DNA of 11,821 bases. Origin: Rickettsiales bacterium (GTDB taxonomy: Bacteria; Pseudomonadota; Alphaproteobacteria; Rickettsiales; UBA8987). The stretch is from contig JANQHP010000100.1 of assembly GCA_028282625.1 (NCBI GenBank), positions 1 to 11,821 of the forward strand, written 5' to 3'. The position numbers and the translations under genes were made by a program. Position 1 is the first letter of the stretch. Each line of letters opens with the position of its first letter. Below are positions 6,200-11,821 of this stretch, piece by piece. The notes beneath the pieces were generated by a model. It made no database searches. It was given only the letters and a program-made list of their open reading frames with translations, and had not been told where the DNA came from.

Positions 6200-8054
6200 C
6201 CGCGCTTCCTTGCGCTCCCCTCTTGCCTTGCATATATTGTTGTGTAGCAAGCAAAATCTCCTTGCCCAAAGGGGCCGCCACCAACGCACCATACCCACCA
6301 TGCTCCACCACCACACTTGTCACATAACGTGGCTTATCTGTAGGGGTATAGCCGATAAAAAGCGCATGGTACCGCTCCGAAGGATTTTTTGGTTTGCGGT
6401 CCCCATGGCTTGCCACCACCTGCGCCGTTCCCGTTTTACCCGCAAACGCAAGGTTGGGGTCTGTGACCCGGTGGGGATACACACTGCCTTCGCGTTCATT
6501 GACCACCATATCCATCCCCTGCATCACAATCTTGCGGTGTGTCTCGTTCAGCCCCATCGGCTCATACACAGGCGCCGCATAGCCAGGATGCTTGATAAGC
6601 TGAGGCACCACTTTCTGGTTCGTCACCAAACGGGCCGTCATCATCGCCAGCTGCAAGGGTGTGGTCGTCGTATAGCTCTGACCAATGCTCACACTCAGCG
6701 TTTCCCCCTCATACCATGGCTGCCCCAGCGTGGCTTTTTTCCACGCGCGCGTAGGCACCAGGCCGGGTCTTTCACCGGGTAGCGGCAAACCTGTGACCTC
6801 ACCCAAACCAAAGCGGTGCGCCATCGCCGTGATGCGACCAATCCCAAGCTTTTGTGCCACACGGTAAAAATAGACATTGCACGATTTCTGCAATGCTTCA
6901 GCGGCATTGAGATTCCCATGGCCGGCACGATGCCAACAATGGTAGCGCCTGCCGCCAAAATCCACATGGCCTGGGCAAAAAATTTCTGTATCACCGTCTA
7001 CCACACCCGATTCCAGCGCGGCCAGCGTCACCAGCACCTTAAACGTGGAACCTGGCGGGTAATGCGAGGAAAACGCCTTGCTCACAAAAGGACGGTCCGG
7101 GTTGCTATTTAACTGACCCATATAGCGATTGGTCACCCTGCCCTGCGCAAAACGTTCCGGATCGAACGAAGGCACCGAAACCATCGCCAGCACCTCACCC
7201 GTATAAGCATCCATCACCACCGCAGAAGCACTCTCCCCCTGCAAGCCACCTTTGCCAGTCAAAATTTCACCCACCTTCTTTTGCAGCGCCGCATGCAGGG
7301 TCACCTGCACATCCTCTCCCATGCGGCCTTCATCCTGCTTTAGCTCCTTCACATAATGCCCACGCGCATCCACCTCAATTTGGCGGTAGCCCGGCACTCC
7401 AAGCAATTGGTCTTCCAATGCACGCTCGGCTCCGGTCTTCCCAATCTTAAATTCAGGGTAGCGAAACACCGCAGAAGGCACCTTGCTGCTTTGCATCTCC
7501 TCCTCATTGGCACGTCCCACATAGCCCGTCACATGCGCGGCATGCTTGCCAAGCGGGTAGCGCCGAATCTGGGCGGTCATCACACGAATGCCGGGCAATT
7601 GCGTGGCGCGTGCTTCCAACGCCGCCACCTTCTCCCAACTCACATCCTCGGCCAACACAAGCGGATCCAACCACTGCTCCCGCGCAATAAATGCTTCTAG
7701 CAACGCCCGATAGGCAGCCGGCTCCAACTCCAATATTTCTGCGGCCTGGCGCAATATCTCCCGTGCCCGGCTTTTCTCCTGCTGCAGCCCTTGGGCCGTT
7801 TCATACACCACCTGGTAGCGCGGGCTGCTCCCTGCAAGCACAGCACCCTCACGGTCTAAAATACGCGCCCGAAGTGGCACATTGGGAAAAATACGTACAC
7901 GATTACCCTCCGCCAAATCGCGATACGCCTGCCCTTCTACCAGCTGCAAATAATGCAACCGAAGGCCAAGCACCGAAAAAAGGCCCAGCTTAAGCCCGCC
8001 AAGCAGCAGCAAACGCCGCGTGATCCCCTGCGCATGTAAACGATCCAGCTTCAT
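6192..8054 (-). CDS. mrdA: Penicillin-binding protein 2, peptidoglycan D,D-transpeptidase
   Basis: Cross-links peptidoglycan during lateral wall growth, working with RodA. The 620-residue protein has a short cytoplasmic N-terminus with arginines (ITRR), one membrane anchor (about 15-37), a dimerisation/pedestal domain including LRARILDREG (61-70) and the YPLGKHAAHVTGYVG segment (166-180), and a C-terminal transpeptidase domain. All three active-site motifs are intact: S336-T-F-K339, S391-C-N393 and K540-T-G-T. Cys360 and Cys373 lie in the CPGHVDFGGRRYHCW segment, a pair common in PBP2 proteins. ATG 8054 is the start; it has no Shine-Dalgarno, and a promoter -10 lies only 7 bp upstream, so the mRNA may be leaderless. 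It overlaps rodA by 8 nt. The usual mreBCD genes are not upstream; dps diverges instead. Confidence 0.97.
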   Translation of the reverse strand: MKLDRLHAQGITRRLLLLGGLKLGLFSVLGLRLHYLQLVEGQAYRDLAEGNRVRIFPNVPLRARILDREGAVLAGSSPRYQVVYETAQGLQQEKSRAREILRQAAEILELEPAAYRALLEAFIAREQWLDPLVLAEDVSWEKVAALEARATQLPGIRVMTAQIRRYPLGKHAAHVTGYVGRANEEEMQSSKVPSAVFRYPEFKIGKTGAERALEDQLLGVPGYRQIEVDARGHYVKELKQDEGRMGEDVQVTLHAALQKKVGEILTGKGGLQGESASAVVMDAYTGEVLAMVSVPSFDPERFAQGRVTNRYMGQLNSNPDRPFVSKAFSSHYPPGSTFKVLVTLAALESGVVDGDTEIFCPGHVDFGGRRYHCWHRAGHGNLNAAEALQKSCNVYFYRVAQKLGIGRITAMAHRFGLGEVTGLPLPGERPGLVPTRAWKKATLGQPWYEGETLSVSIGQSYTTTTPLQLAMMTARLVTNQKVVPQLIKHPGYAAPVYEPMGLNETHRKIVMQGMDMVVNEREGSVYPHRVTDPNLAFAGKTGTAQVVASHGDRKPKNPSERYHALFIGYTPTDKPRYVTSVVVEHGGYGALVAAPLGKEILLATQQYMQGKRGAQGSADA

Positions 8055-8061
8055 AAAGGAT

Positions 8062-8090
8062 ACTATAAGGCCGCAGCCGCTTCACAACAA
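8062..8090 (-). promoter_or_regulatory. Candidate promoter for mrdA-rodA, probably giving a leaderless mRNA
   Basis: On the minus strand TTGTTG (8085-8090), a 17-bp spacer, then TATAGT (8062-8067), five of six matches to the -10 consensus. The ATG at 8054 begins 7 bp after the -10, about where transcription would start. This would explain the lack of any ribosome binding site before mrdA. Confidence 0.45.
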
Positions 8091-8130
8091 GCAAGGGATG
8101 CACCCGCCTCTTCTTTTCACCATGAACAGG

Positions 8131-8162
8131 TTGATTGCCTCGAAATATGCCCTATATATAAA
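8131..8162 (+). promoter_or_regulatory. Candidate promoter for dps
   Basis: TTGATT (8131-8136) is followed by an AT run TATATATAAA (8153-8162), which offers several -10 hexamers at 16-20 bp spacing. The promoter would be back to back with the mrdA promoter, about 40 bp between the two -35 boxes, within the 149-bp gap 8055-8203. I saw no clear operator palindrome (Fur or OxyR type). Confidence 0.4.
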
Positions 8163-8203
8163 GCATCACCCTTTAAAAAAAACGCAACACAAGGCCCCCT
8201 ATC

Positions 8204-8647
8204 ATGAGCAACCAACCCGTTATTGAAGCACTCAACCAAGCACTGGCCGATAGCTACACGCTTTACCTTAAAACCCAAAATTACCACTGGAACGTCACCG
8301 GGCCACATTTTGTGACATTGCATGAGCTGTTTGAAACACATTATACCGACCTTGCCACCGCCATCGATGAGATTGCAGAGCGTATCCGTACCCTGGGTGC
8401 AGAAGCGCCAGGAAGCTACGCCGCCTTCTCCAAGCTCACGCACATCCAGGAAGCCAAACCCGCGACCAATGCTTCTGCCATGGTCAAAGAGCTTACACAA
8501 GACCAAGAAACCTTGCTTGCAACGCTGCAGAAGCTGCTCAAAAAAGCGGAGCAAAGTGAGGATATTGGCACCGAAGATTTGGCCACCCAGCGCATTGCCG
8601 TGCATGAAAAAAATCGCTGGATGCTCCAAAGCCTGCTAGAAGCCTAG
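8204..8647 (+). CDS. dps: Dps-family DNA-protection ferritin
   Basis: Forms a hollow dodecamer that oxidises and stores iron with peroxide as oxidant, protecting DNA during stress. The 147-residue protein is a four-helix ferritin-like chain. Inter-subunit ferroxidase ligands are visible: H28 (NYHWN), H40 (LHELFE), E44, D55 and E59 (IDEIAERIRTLG), at the spacing of the E. coli set, with Glu in place of the E. coli Asp67, a common variant. The N-terminus is short and lacks the Lys-rich DNA-binding tail of E. coli Dps, so direct DNA binding is uncertain. ATG 8204 has a weak AAGG about 9 bp upstream. Its TAG stop interlocks with the convergent stop of the next gene within the sequence CCTAGG. No terminator hairpin separates them. 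Confidence 0.94.
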   Translation: MSNQPVIEALNQALADSYTLYLKTQNYHWNVTGPHFVTLHELFETHYTDLATAIDEIAERIRTLGAEAPGSYAAFSKLTHIQEAKPATNASAMVKELTQDQETLLATLQKLLKKAEQSEDIGTEDLATQRIAVHEKNRWMLQSLLEA

Positions 8648-9087
8648 GCCGCCCCTCCAAGGCTCCACCACAGCAGGTAGCCTGCGTAAGCCAACCCAAG
8701 CCATCCGCACACGCGCAGCAAACCAAGCTGCAACGCACCGGCAAAAAAAGGCAGCACCGCTCCAACCACCGGAACGGGCGTCAAGAGCAGCACAAACGAC
8801 CACGTGGCCGCCCTGGAGCGGAACAGGGTAAAACGTTGCTGCCACCTATCCACATGCTCAAGCCACGCGCCAAACAGATAGCGCGTCAGGATATAGCCCA
8901 AGCTATACCCTACACACGCGCCCGCCATGCTGCCACTCCAACTCACCACGCACACCCACCACACAGGCGGCGCCGACTCAAATACCTGCAACAAAGGCAA
9001 CACCAGCGGTGTGTGGACCAAGAAAAAAAGGGCGGACTTAAAACTGTCCAGCCAAAGAAGCACCAAAATATCCCAAGAAGGCACCAC
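8644..9087 (-). CDS. Small membrane protein, VTT/DedA-like (YqaA type)
   Basis: A 147-residue very hydrophobic protein with about four membrane segments (near 8-33, 42-70, 95-118 and 120-145). The centre has GSMAGACVGYSLGYILTRYLF, and the C-terminal part has TPVPVVGAVLPFFAGALQL, which recall the Gly-rich re-entrant loops and the Pro-rich F..AGA motif of the VTT/DedA (SNARE-associated) family, closest in size to YqaA. The conserved arginine of the DedA F/R-x-x-R-x-x-P motif is not evident, so the assignment is tentative. The start is GTG 9087 (GTG 9084 is equal); there is no Shine-Dalgarno, and the start abuts a TAGACACTGT motif. It begins 13 nt after the ispA stop and so is probably the last gene of that operon. 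The stop overlaps that of dps. Function unknown, perhaps lipid transport. Confidence 0.7.
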   Translation of the reverse strand: MVPSWDILVLLWLDSFKSALFFLVHTPLVLPLLQVFESAPPVWWVCVVSWSGSMAGACVGYSLGYILTRYLFGAWLEHVDRWQQRFTLFRSRAATWSFVLLLTPVPVVGAVLPFFAGALQLGLLRVCGWLGLAYAGYLLWWSLGGAA

Positions 9088-9097
9088 TAGACACTGT
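9087..9097 (+). repeat. Copy of the TAGACACTGT motif at the ispA/VTT junction
   Basis: CTAGACACTGT is identical to the first 11 bases of the left arm of the palindrome at 5033-5069. It fills most of the 13-nt gap between the ispA stop (TAA, 9103-9101) and the GTG start at 9087, and its outer base is part of that GTG. The other arm is absent; only a 4-bp CCAC/GTGG flank is symmetrical. Confidence 0.7.
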
Positions 9098-9100
9098 GGC

Positions 9101-10021
9101 TTAATATTGGCGGGAAATCACATAATGGGCCAGGTCACGCAACAATTCCGCACGGCTGCCGAATGAGCCGAGATGCATAATCGCCTGATCCACCAACATC
9201 TTCGCCTGCAAGCTTGCCTGATCTTTGCCCATCAGTTTCACATAGGTCCCTTTCCCGGTCGATTTATCCTGGCGTGGCGACCCATCTGGATTGTCATCGG
9301 ATGTCACATCCAGCAAATCATCGGTAATTTGAAACGCCAGCCCTATATCATGCGCATACCCGCGCAATGCCTTGCGAGATTGATCCGGTGCACGGCCCAA
9401 AATAGCCCCAGCCTCACAGGAAAGAGCAAAGAGCGCGCCCGTTTTCATACGCTGCAAGCGCGCGGTTTCCTCAACGTTCAAATCATGGTCTTCGGCCATA
9501 ATATCGAGCATCTGCCCACCGATCATACCCTTAATACCGCAAGCACGCGCGCAGGCACGCACCAACTCCACCCGCACCGTTGGGCTGTGGTGGGTATCCT
9601 CATCGGCCAAAATATCAAACGCCAACGTTAGCAAAGCATCCCCTGCCAAAATAGCCGTAGCTTCATCAAATTGCTTATGGCAGCTCGGCTGACCGCGACG
9701 CATGTCGTCGTTATCCAGCGCCGGCAAGTCATCATGCACCAAAGAAAAGGCATGGATGCACTCTATCGCAACAGCAGCACGCACCGCCGACTGGCGGTCC
9801 ACACCAAACAAATTGGCGGTCACCATCACCAGGAATGGACGCAGCCGCTTCCCTTCCGAAAGGGCGGCATAGCGCATGGCTTCGGCCAAACGCCCTTCGC
9901 CTAGCGGCGTTTGCACCGACTTAGGCAGCAACGACTCGAGCGCCTCCTGCAAATACTCACTATGTTCGGTAAGAGCGTATTGTAGATGTGATACGTTCAA
10001 GGTCTTGCCCCCCGCAGACAC
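9101..10021 (-). CDS. ispA: Short-chain polyprenyl diphosphate synthase, probably farnesyl diphosphate synthase
   Basis: Condenses isopentenyl diphosphate with DMAPP and GPP to give mainly FPP, precursor of undecaprenyl and quinone side chains. About 306 residues. Visible: GKRLRP (57-62) substrate-binding, first Asp-rich motif D97-D-L-P-A-L-D103 with the two-residue insertion of bacterial type II FPP synthases, followed by NDDMRRG, GQMLDI (169-174), KTG (193-195), and second motif ITDDLLD (232-238) with a Lys-rich STGKGTYV tail. FS sits before the first motif where chain length is set, consistent with C15. GTG 10021 lies inside a small palindrome (10016-10029) without a Shine-Dalgarno; TTG at 10000, preceded by a G-run, is an alternative start that would remove seven residues. 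Follows usp by 24 nt. The usual xseB and dxs neighbours are absent. Confidence 0.94.
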   Translation of the reverse strand: MSAGGKTLNVSHLQYALTEHSEYLQEALESLLPKSVQTPLGEGRLAEAMRYAALSEGKRLRPFLVMVTANLFGVDRQSAVRAAVAIECIHAFSLVHDDLPALDNDDMRRGQPSCHKQFDEATAILAGDALLTLAFDILADEDTHHSPTVRVELVRACARACGIKGMIGGQMLDIMAEDHDLNVEETARLQRMKTGALFALSCEAGAILGRAPDQSRKALRGYAHDIGLAFQITDDLLDVTSDDNPDGSPRQDKSTGKGTYVKLMGKDQASLQAKMLVDQAIMHLGSFGSRAELLRDLAHYVISRQY

Positions 10022-10048
10022 GCATGTCTAGTGTGTTAACGGTGTCTA
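10016..10048. repeat. Diverged TAGACAC repeat cluster at the usp/ispA junction
   Basis: Two pieces fill the 24-nt gap and its edges. ACGGTGTCTA (10039-10048) is the complement of TAGACACCGT, one base off the TAGACACTGT motif, and its CTA is the usp stop codon. AGACA-CGCA-TGTCT (10016-10029) is a small perfect inverted repeat with a 4-nt loop that contains the ispA GTG codon. GTTAAC at 10035-10040 adds a short palindrome between them. Confidence 0.6.
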
Positions 10049-10474
10049 ATCACGCACCACAAGCACCGAGCGGTCGGAATGGCGTACCACGCGTGCCGCA
10101 TTGGGCCCCAGCAGATAATCTTTTAATTCCGGACGATGGGCCGACATAATAATCAAATCGGCATCAATCTTCTTTGCCGTGCTGATAATCGACTCATACA
10201 CATTGCCTGTCGTCACAATGTGCTGCACCTTGATTGAATCCGGAATATGCGTATCCACAAATGTGTGCAGCGATTCGTTGCATTGCTTGATAATATCTTG
10301 GACCGCATGGTTGCTAAAAAACTGCCCCACAATCGCCATACCTGAATCGGGCACCACCGTCATCACATGAATATGGGAAGAAAACGCCTGGGCGTACTCA
10401 ATAGCAACCTCCAGCGCGTGCTTACACGCATCCTGATGGGCCAGATCTACTGGAAACAAAATATTTTTATACAT
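10046..10474 (-). CDS. Universal stress protein, TRAP-associated (TeaD-like)
   Basis: A 142-residue single UspA domain: N-terminal NILFPVDLAHQD (4-15), HVMTVVPD (36-43), DADLIIMSAHRP (104-115) and C-terminal LLGPNAARVVRHSDRSVLVVR (121-141). The closing part is typical of Usp proteins encoded beside TRAP transporters. In Halomonas elongata such a protein, TeaD, modulates ectoine uptake by TeaABC and binds ATP. Here the G-2X-G-9X-G-(S/T) nucleotide motif is degenerate: SAHR replaces the first Gly pair and G123 is followed by Pro-Asn, so ATP binding is uncertain. ATG 10474 has AGAGGG 6 bp upstream (10481-10486). It lies 55 nt downstream of the TRAP permease gene on the same strand and 24 nt upstream of ispA. 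A regulatory role on the transporter is inferred from context. Confidence 0.9.
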   Translation of the reverse strand: MYKNILFPVDLAHQDACKHALEVAIEYAQAFSSHIHVMTVVPDSGMAIVGQFFSNHAVQDIIKQCNESLHTFVDTHIPDSIKVQHIVTTGNVYESIISTAKKIDADLIIMSAHRPELKDYLLGPNAARVVRHSDRSVLVVRD

Positions 10475-10514
10475 CGCATACCCTCTTCATTTTTGACTCA
10501 CACATTGTGACGGC

Positions 10515-10527
10515 GCGCCAAAGGCGC
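10515..10527 (-). terminator. Small GC-rich hairpin between TRAP permease and usp
   Basis: GCGCC-AAA-GGCGC is a 5-bp stem with a 3-nt loop just after the TRAP stop codon. No T-run follows in the direction of transcription, so it is at best a weak or partial terminator or an mRNA-processing stem that could set the ratio of permease to Usp. A second short symmetry, TCACA-CAT-TGTGA, lies at 10498-10510. Confidence 0.25.
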
Positions 10528-10529
10528 TG

Positions 10530-11821
10530 CTAATTAAAGGATTGAATCGCCTGTAAACGCCGCCGACGAAGCATTTGCAACATTACCACAAACACAAAAA
10601 CAAGCATAGCAGGAATATAAGCCAGTTTAGGGTTCGGCTGCTCTGCTTCTATCGCCACCGCGGTAATTTCATCGTCGTAATCAAACCCGGCCTTCTCCGC
10701 CGCACTATCAAAGACAATATCATCCACCAGCACACGGTTGCCTTCCTGGCGCACGATCAAGCCATAACGCTCAAGACGCGCAACACCGCCCATCTCATCG
10801 TTCACCAGCATATACGCGCTGGAATGCTTCTCATGTCCTCGACGTGTTTGCGTCAGGAAATCAATCCGCATGCGCTTGCCCGCTTCCATTTCATCCAAAA
10901 GATCCACAATATAGCGGTCTTCCACCGACTGATAAGGAGGAAAGAGCATATTCATCCACAACTGCGGCACAAACAACGTGACCGAAACCAAAAACAGCAT
11001 CACCGTTTCATAAAAGCGATTCTTGACCAAGAAATGCCCCTGGAAAGCCGCAGAAAAAAGTAAAATAGCGGCCGTGGAGTAAAGGAAAATACCCAGCGCC
11101 TCCAGGCTAAAGACATCCACGCCCACCAGAATAATCTCGGTGTTAAAAATAAAGAAGAAAGGCAGAATCGCGGTACGAATACTGTAGGCAAAGGCTTGCA
11201 GCCCGGTATGGATCGGGTTTGCCCCCGAAATCGCCGCCGCCGCAAAGGAGGCAAGCCCGACCGGCGGCGTCACATCCGCCATAATTCCAAAATAAAACAC
11301 AAACAAATGAATCGCAATCAGTGGCACAAACAGCCCATTTTGTGAGCCAAGCTCCTGCACCACATGGGCCATCAAGCTTGCCACCACAATATAATTCGCC
11401 GTGGTCGGCAGCCCCATCCCAAGCACCAGGCAAATGAGTGCGGTAAAAAGCAAAATCAAAATCAGCGATCCACCTGCTAACACCTCAATCACTTCGGTAA
11501 GCACCTGTCCCACGCCAGTCAGCGAAACCGTCCCCACAATAATCCCCGCCGCCGCGGTCGCCACACCAATGCCGATCATGTTGCGCGCACCGGCAATCAT
11601 CCCATCGGTAAAGTCACGTATCCCCTGTTTGCAGGCGGCCATATACTCGCCCGTACCACGGAAAAACGCCTTGATCGGACGCTGGGTCAGCAAAATCACA
11701 ATCATCAGGATCGTGGCCCAAAAAGCCGATAGGCTCGCGGAGCTACGTTCCACCATCAAGAACCACACCAACACCACAATCGGGAGCAGAAAATGCAGGC
11801 CAGAACGGATGGTGGGCCCAG
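10530..11821 (-). CDS. TRAP transporter fused permease (DctQM-type, 4TM/12TM), C-terminal part; 5' end outside window
   Basis: Inner-membrane permease of a tripartite periplasmic (TRAP) uptake system driven by ion gradient. The frame stays open to the right edge (first visible residues GPTIRSGLHFLLPIVVLVWFL), so the N-terminal DctQ-like part and start are missing; about 429 residues are visible. DctM hallmarks: VLGMGLPTTANYIVVASL, HLFVFYFGIMADVTPPVGLASFAAAAISG, and IRTAILPFFFIFN. After the last DctM helix comes a C-terminal extension, with a loop of about 120 residues (roughly 10930-10640) that resembles the DUF3394 region of TRAP fused permeases and contains a PDZ-like VDDIVFDSAAEKAGFDYDDEI, then a final helix and Arg-rich end. 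No binding-protein gene is in the window. Substrate unknown; relatives take up organic acids or compatible solutes. Followed by a TeaD-like usp. Confidence 0.92.
   Translation of the reverse strand, partial: GPTIRSGLHFLLPIVVLVWFLMVERSSASLSAFWATILMIVILLTQRPIKAFFRGTGEYMAACKQGIRDFTDGMIAGARNMIGIGVATAAAGIIVGTVSLTGVGQVLTEVIEVLAGGSLILILLFTALICLVLGMGLPTTANYIVVASLMAHVVQELGSQNGLFVPLIAIHLFVFYFGIMADVTPPVGLASFAAAAISGANPIHTGLQAFAYSIRTAILPFFFIFNTEIILVGVDVFSLEALGIFLYSTAAILLFSAAFQGHFLVKNRFYETVMLFLVSVTLFVPQLWMNMLFPPYQSVEDRYIVDLLDEMEAGKRMRIDFLTQTRRGHEKHSSAYMLVNDEMGGVARLERYGLIVRQEGNRVLVDDIVFDSAAEKAGFDYDDEITAVAIEAEQPNPKLAYIPAMLVFVFVVMLQMLRRRRLQAIQSFN

Noticed and set aside
6200..6316. 39-codon upstream extension of rodA.
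   Set aside because: It lies inside mrdA in another frame, is Trp/Arg-rich without similarity, and ATG 6199 has a Shine-Dalgarno and the typical stop-start overlap.
6156..6782. 208-codon open frame on the plus strand.
   Set aside because: Antisense to the conserved C-terminal part of PBP2 including the KTGT motif; His/Arg-rich composition typical of shadow frames.
8117..8629. 170-codon open frame on the minus strand covering dps.
   Set aside because: The plus-strand Dps carries all ferroxidase ligands; this frame has no family signal.
10575..11063. 162-codon open frame on the plus strand.
   Set aside because: Antisense to the C-terminal region of the TRAP permease; no recognisable motif.
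1..11821. CRISPR arrays, tRNA or rRNA genes, insertion sequences, prophage or defence genes.
   Set aside because: I looked in the gaps, which are all shorter than 160 bp, and saw no spaced direct repeats, cloverleaf, transposase or integrase signatures.

Overview
The window looks like a piece of an alphaproteobacterial chromosome of moderate GC content. The main clues are a fused IspD-IspF enzyme, DusB divergent from ispDF, a DUF6111-like membrane protein overlapping the CCA-adding enzyme, and a fused TRAP permease followed by a TeaD-like universal stress protein. I cannot name the genus. I see no rRNA, tRNA, insertion sequence, integrase, CRISPR array or phage gene. Nearly all the DNA is housekeeping genes, very tightly packed, and no complete new system stands out.

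Layout, left to right. (1) 1-1390, minus strand: a rhodanese-like protein, a two-helix membrane protein (DUF6111-like) and the N-terminal part of a CCA tRNA nucleotidyltransferase that runs off the left edge. (2) 1543-2184, plus strand: a lysophospholipid/1-acylglycerol-3-phosphate acyltransferase (PlsC superfamily), ending 6 nt from the convergent end of dusB. (3) 2191-3183, minus strand: tRNA-dihydrouridine synthase DusB, divergent from (4) 3235-5026, plus strand: the overlapping pair ispDF and pgpA. (5) 5033-5069: a perfect 15-bp inverted repeat between the convergent pgpA and rodA. (6) 5066-8054, minus strand: the elongasome pair mrdA (PBP2) and rodA, overlapping by 8 nt. (7) 8055-8203: a divergent promoter region. 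(8) 8204-8647, plus strand: dps. (9) 8644-11821, minus strand: a probable operon of TRAP fused permease (5' end off the right edge), usp, ispA and a small VTT/DedA-like membrane protein, whose stop codon interlocks with that of dps.

Functional themes. Isoprenoid precursors are made by IspDF (MEP pathway) and condensed by IspA, which would supply undecaprenyl phosphate carrier for the RodA-PBP2 wall machine. PlsC-type acyltransferase and PgpA belong to phospholipid synthesis. CCA enzyme and DusB mature tRNAs. Dps and the Usp point to stress responses, with the Usp probably tied to the TRAP transporter.

The most notable non-genic signal is a short motif, TAGACACTGT, which forms the palindrome at 5033-5069 and recurs exactly or nearly at two other gene junctions (9088-9097 and 10039-10048), each time touching or abutting a start or stop codon. 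The second is compositional: the plus strand is C-rich throughout, even inside plus-strand genes ispDF, pgpA and dps, except in the plsC-like gene, which suggests that gene was inverted or acquired relatively recently.
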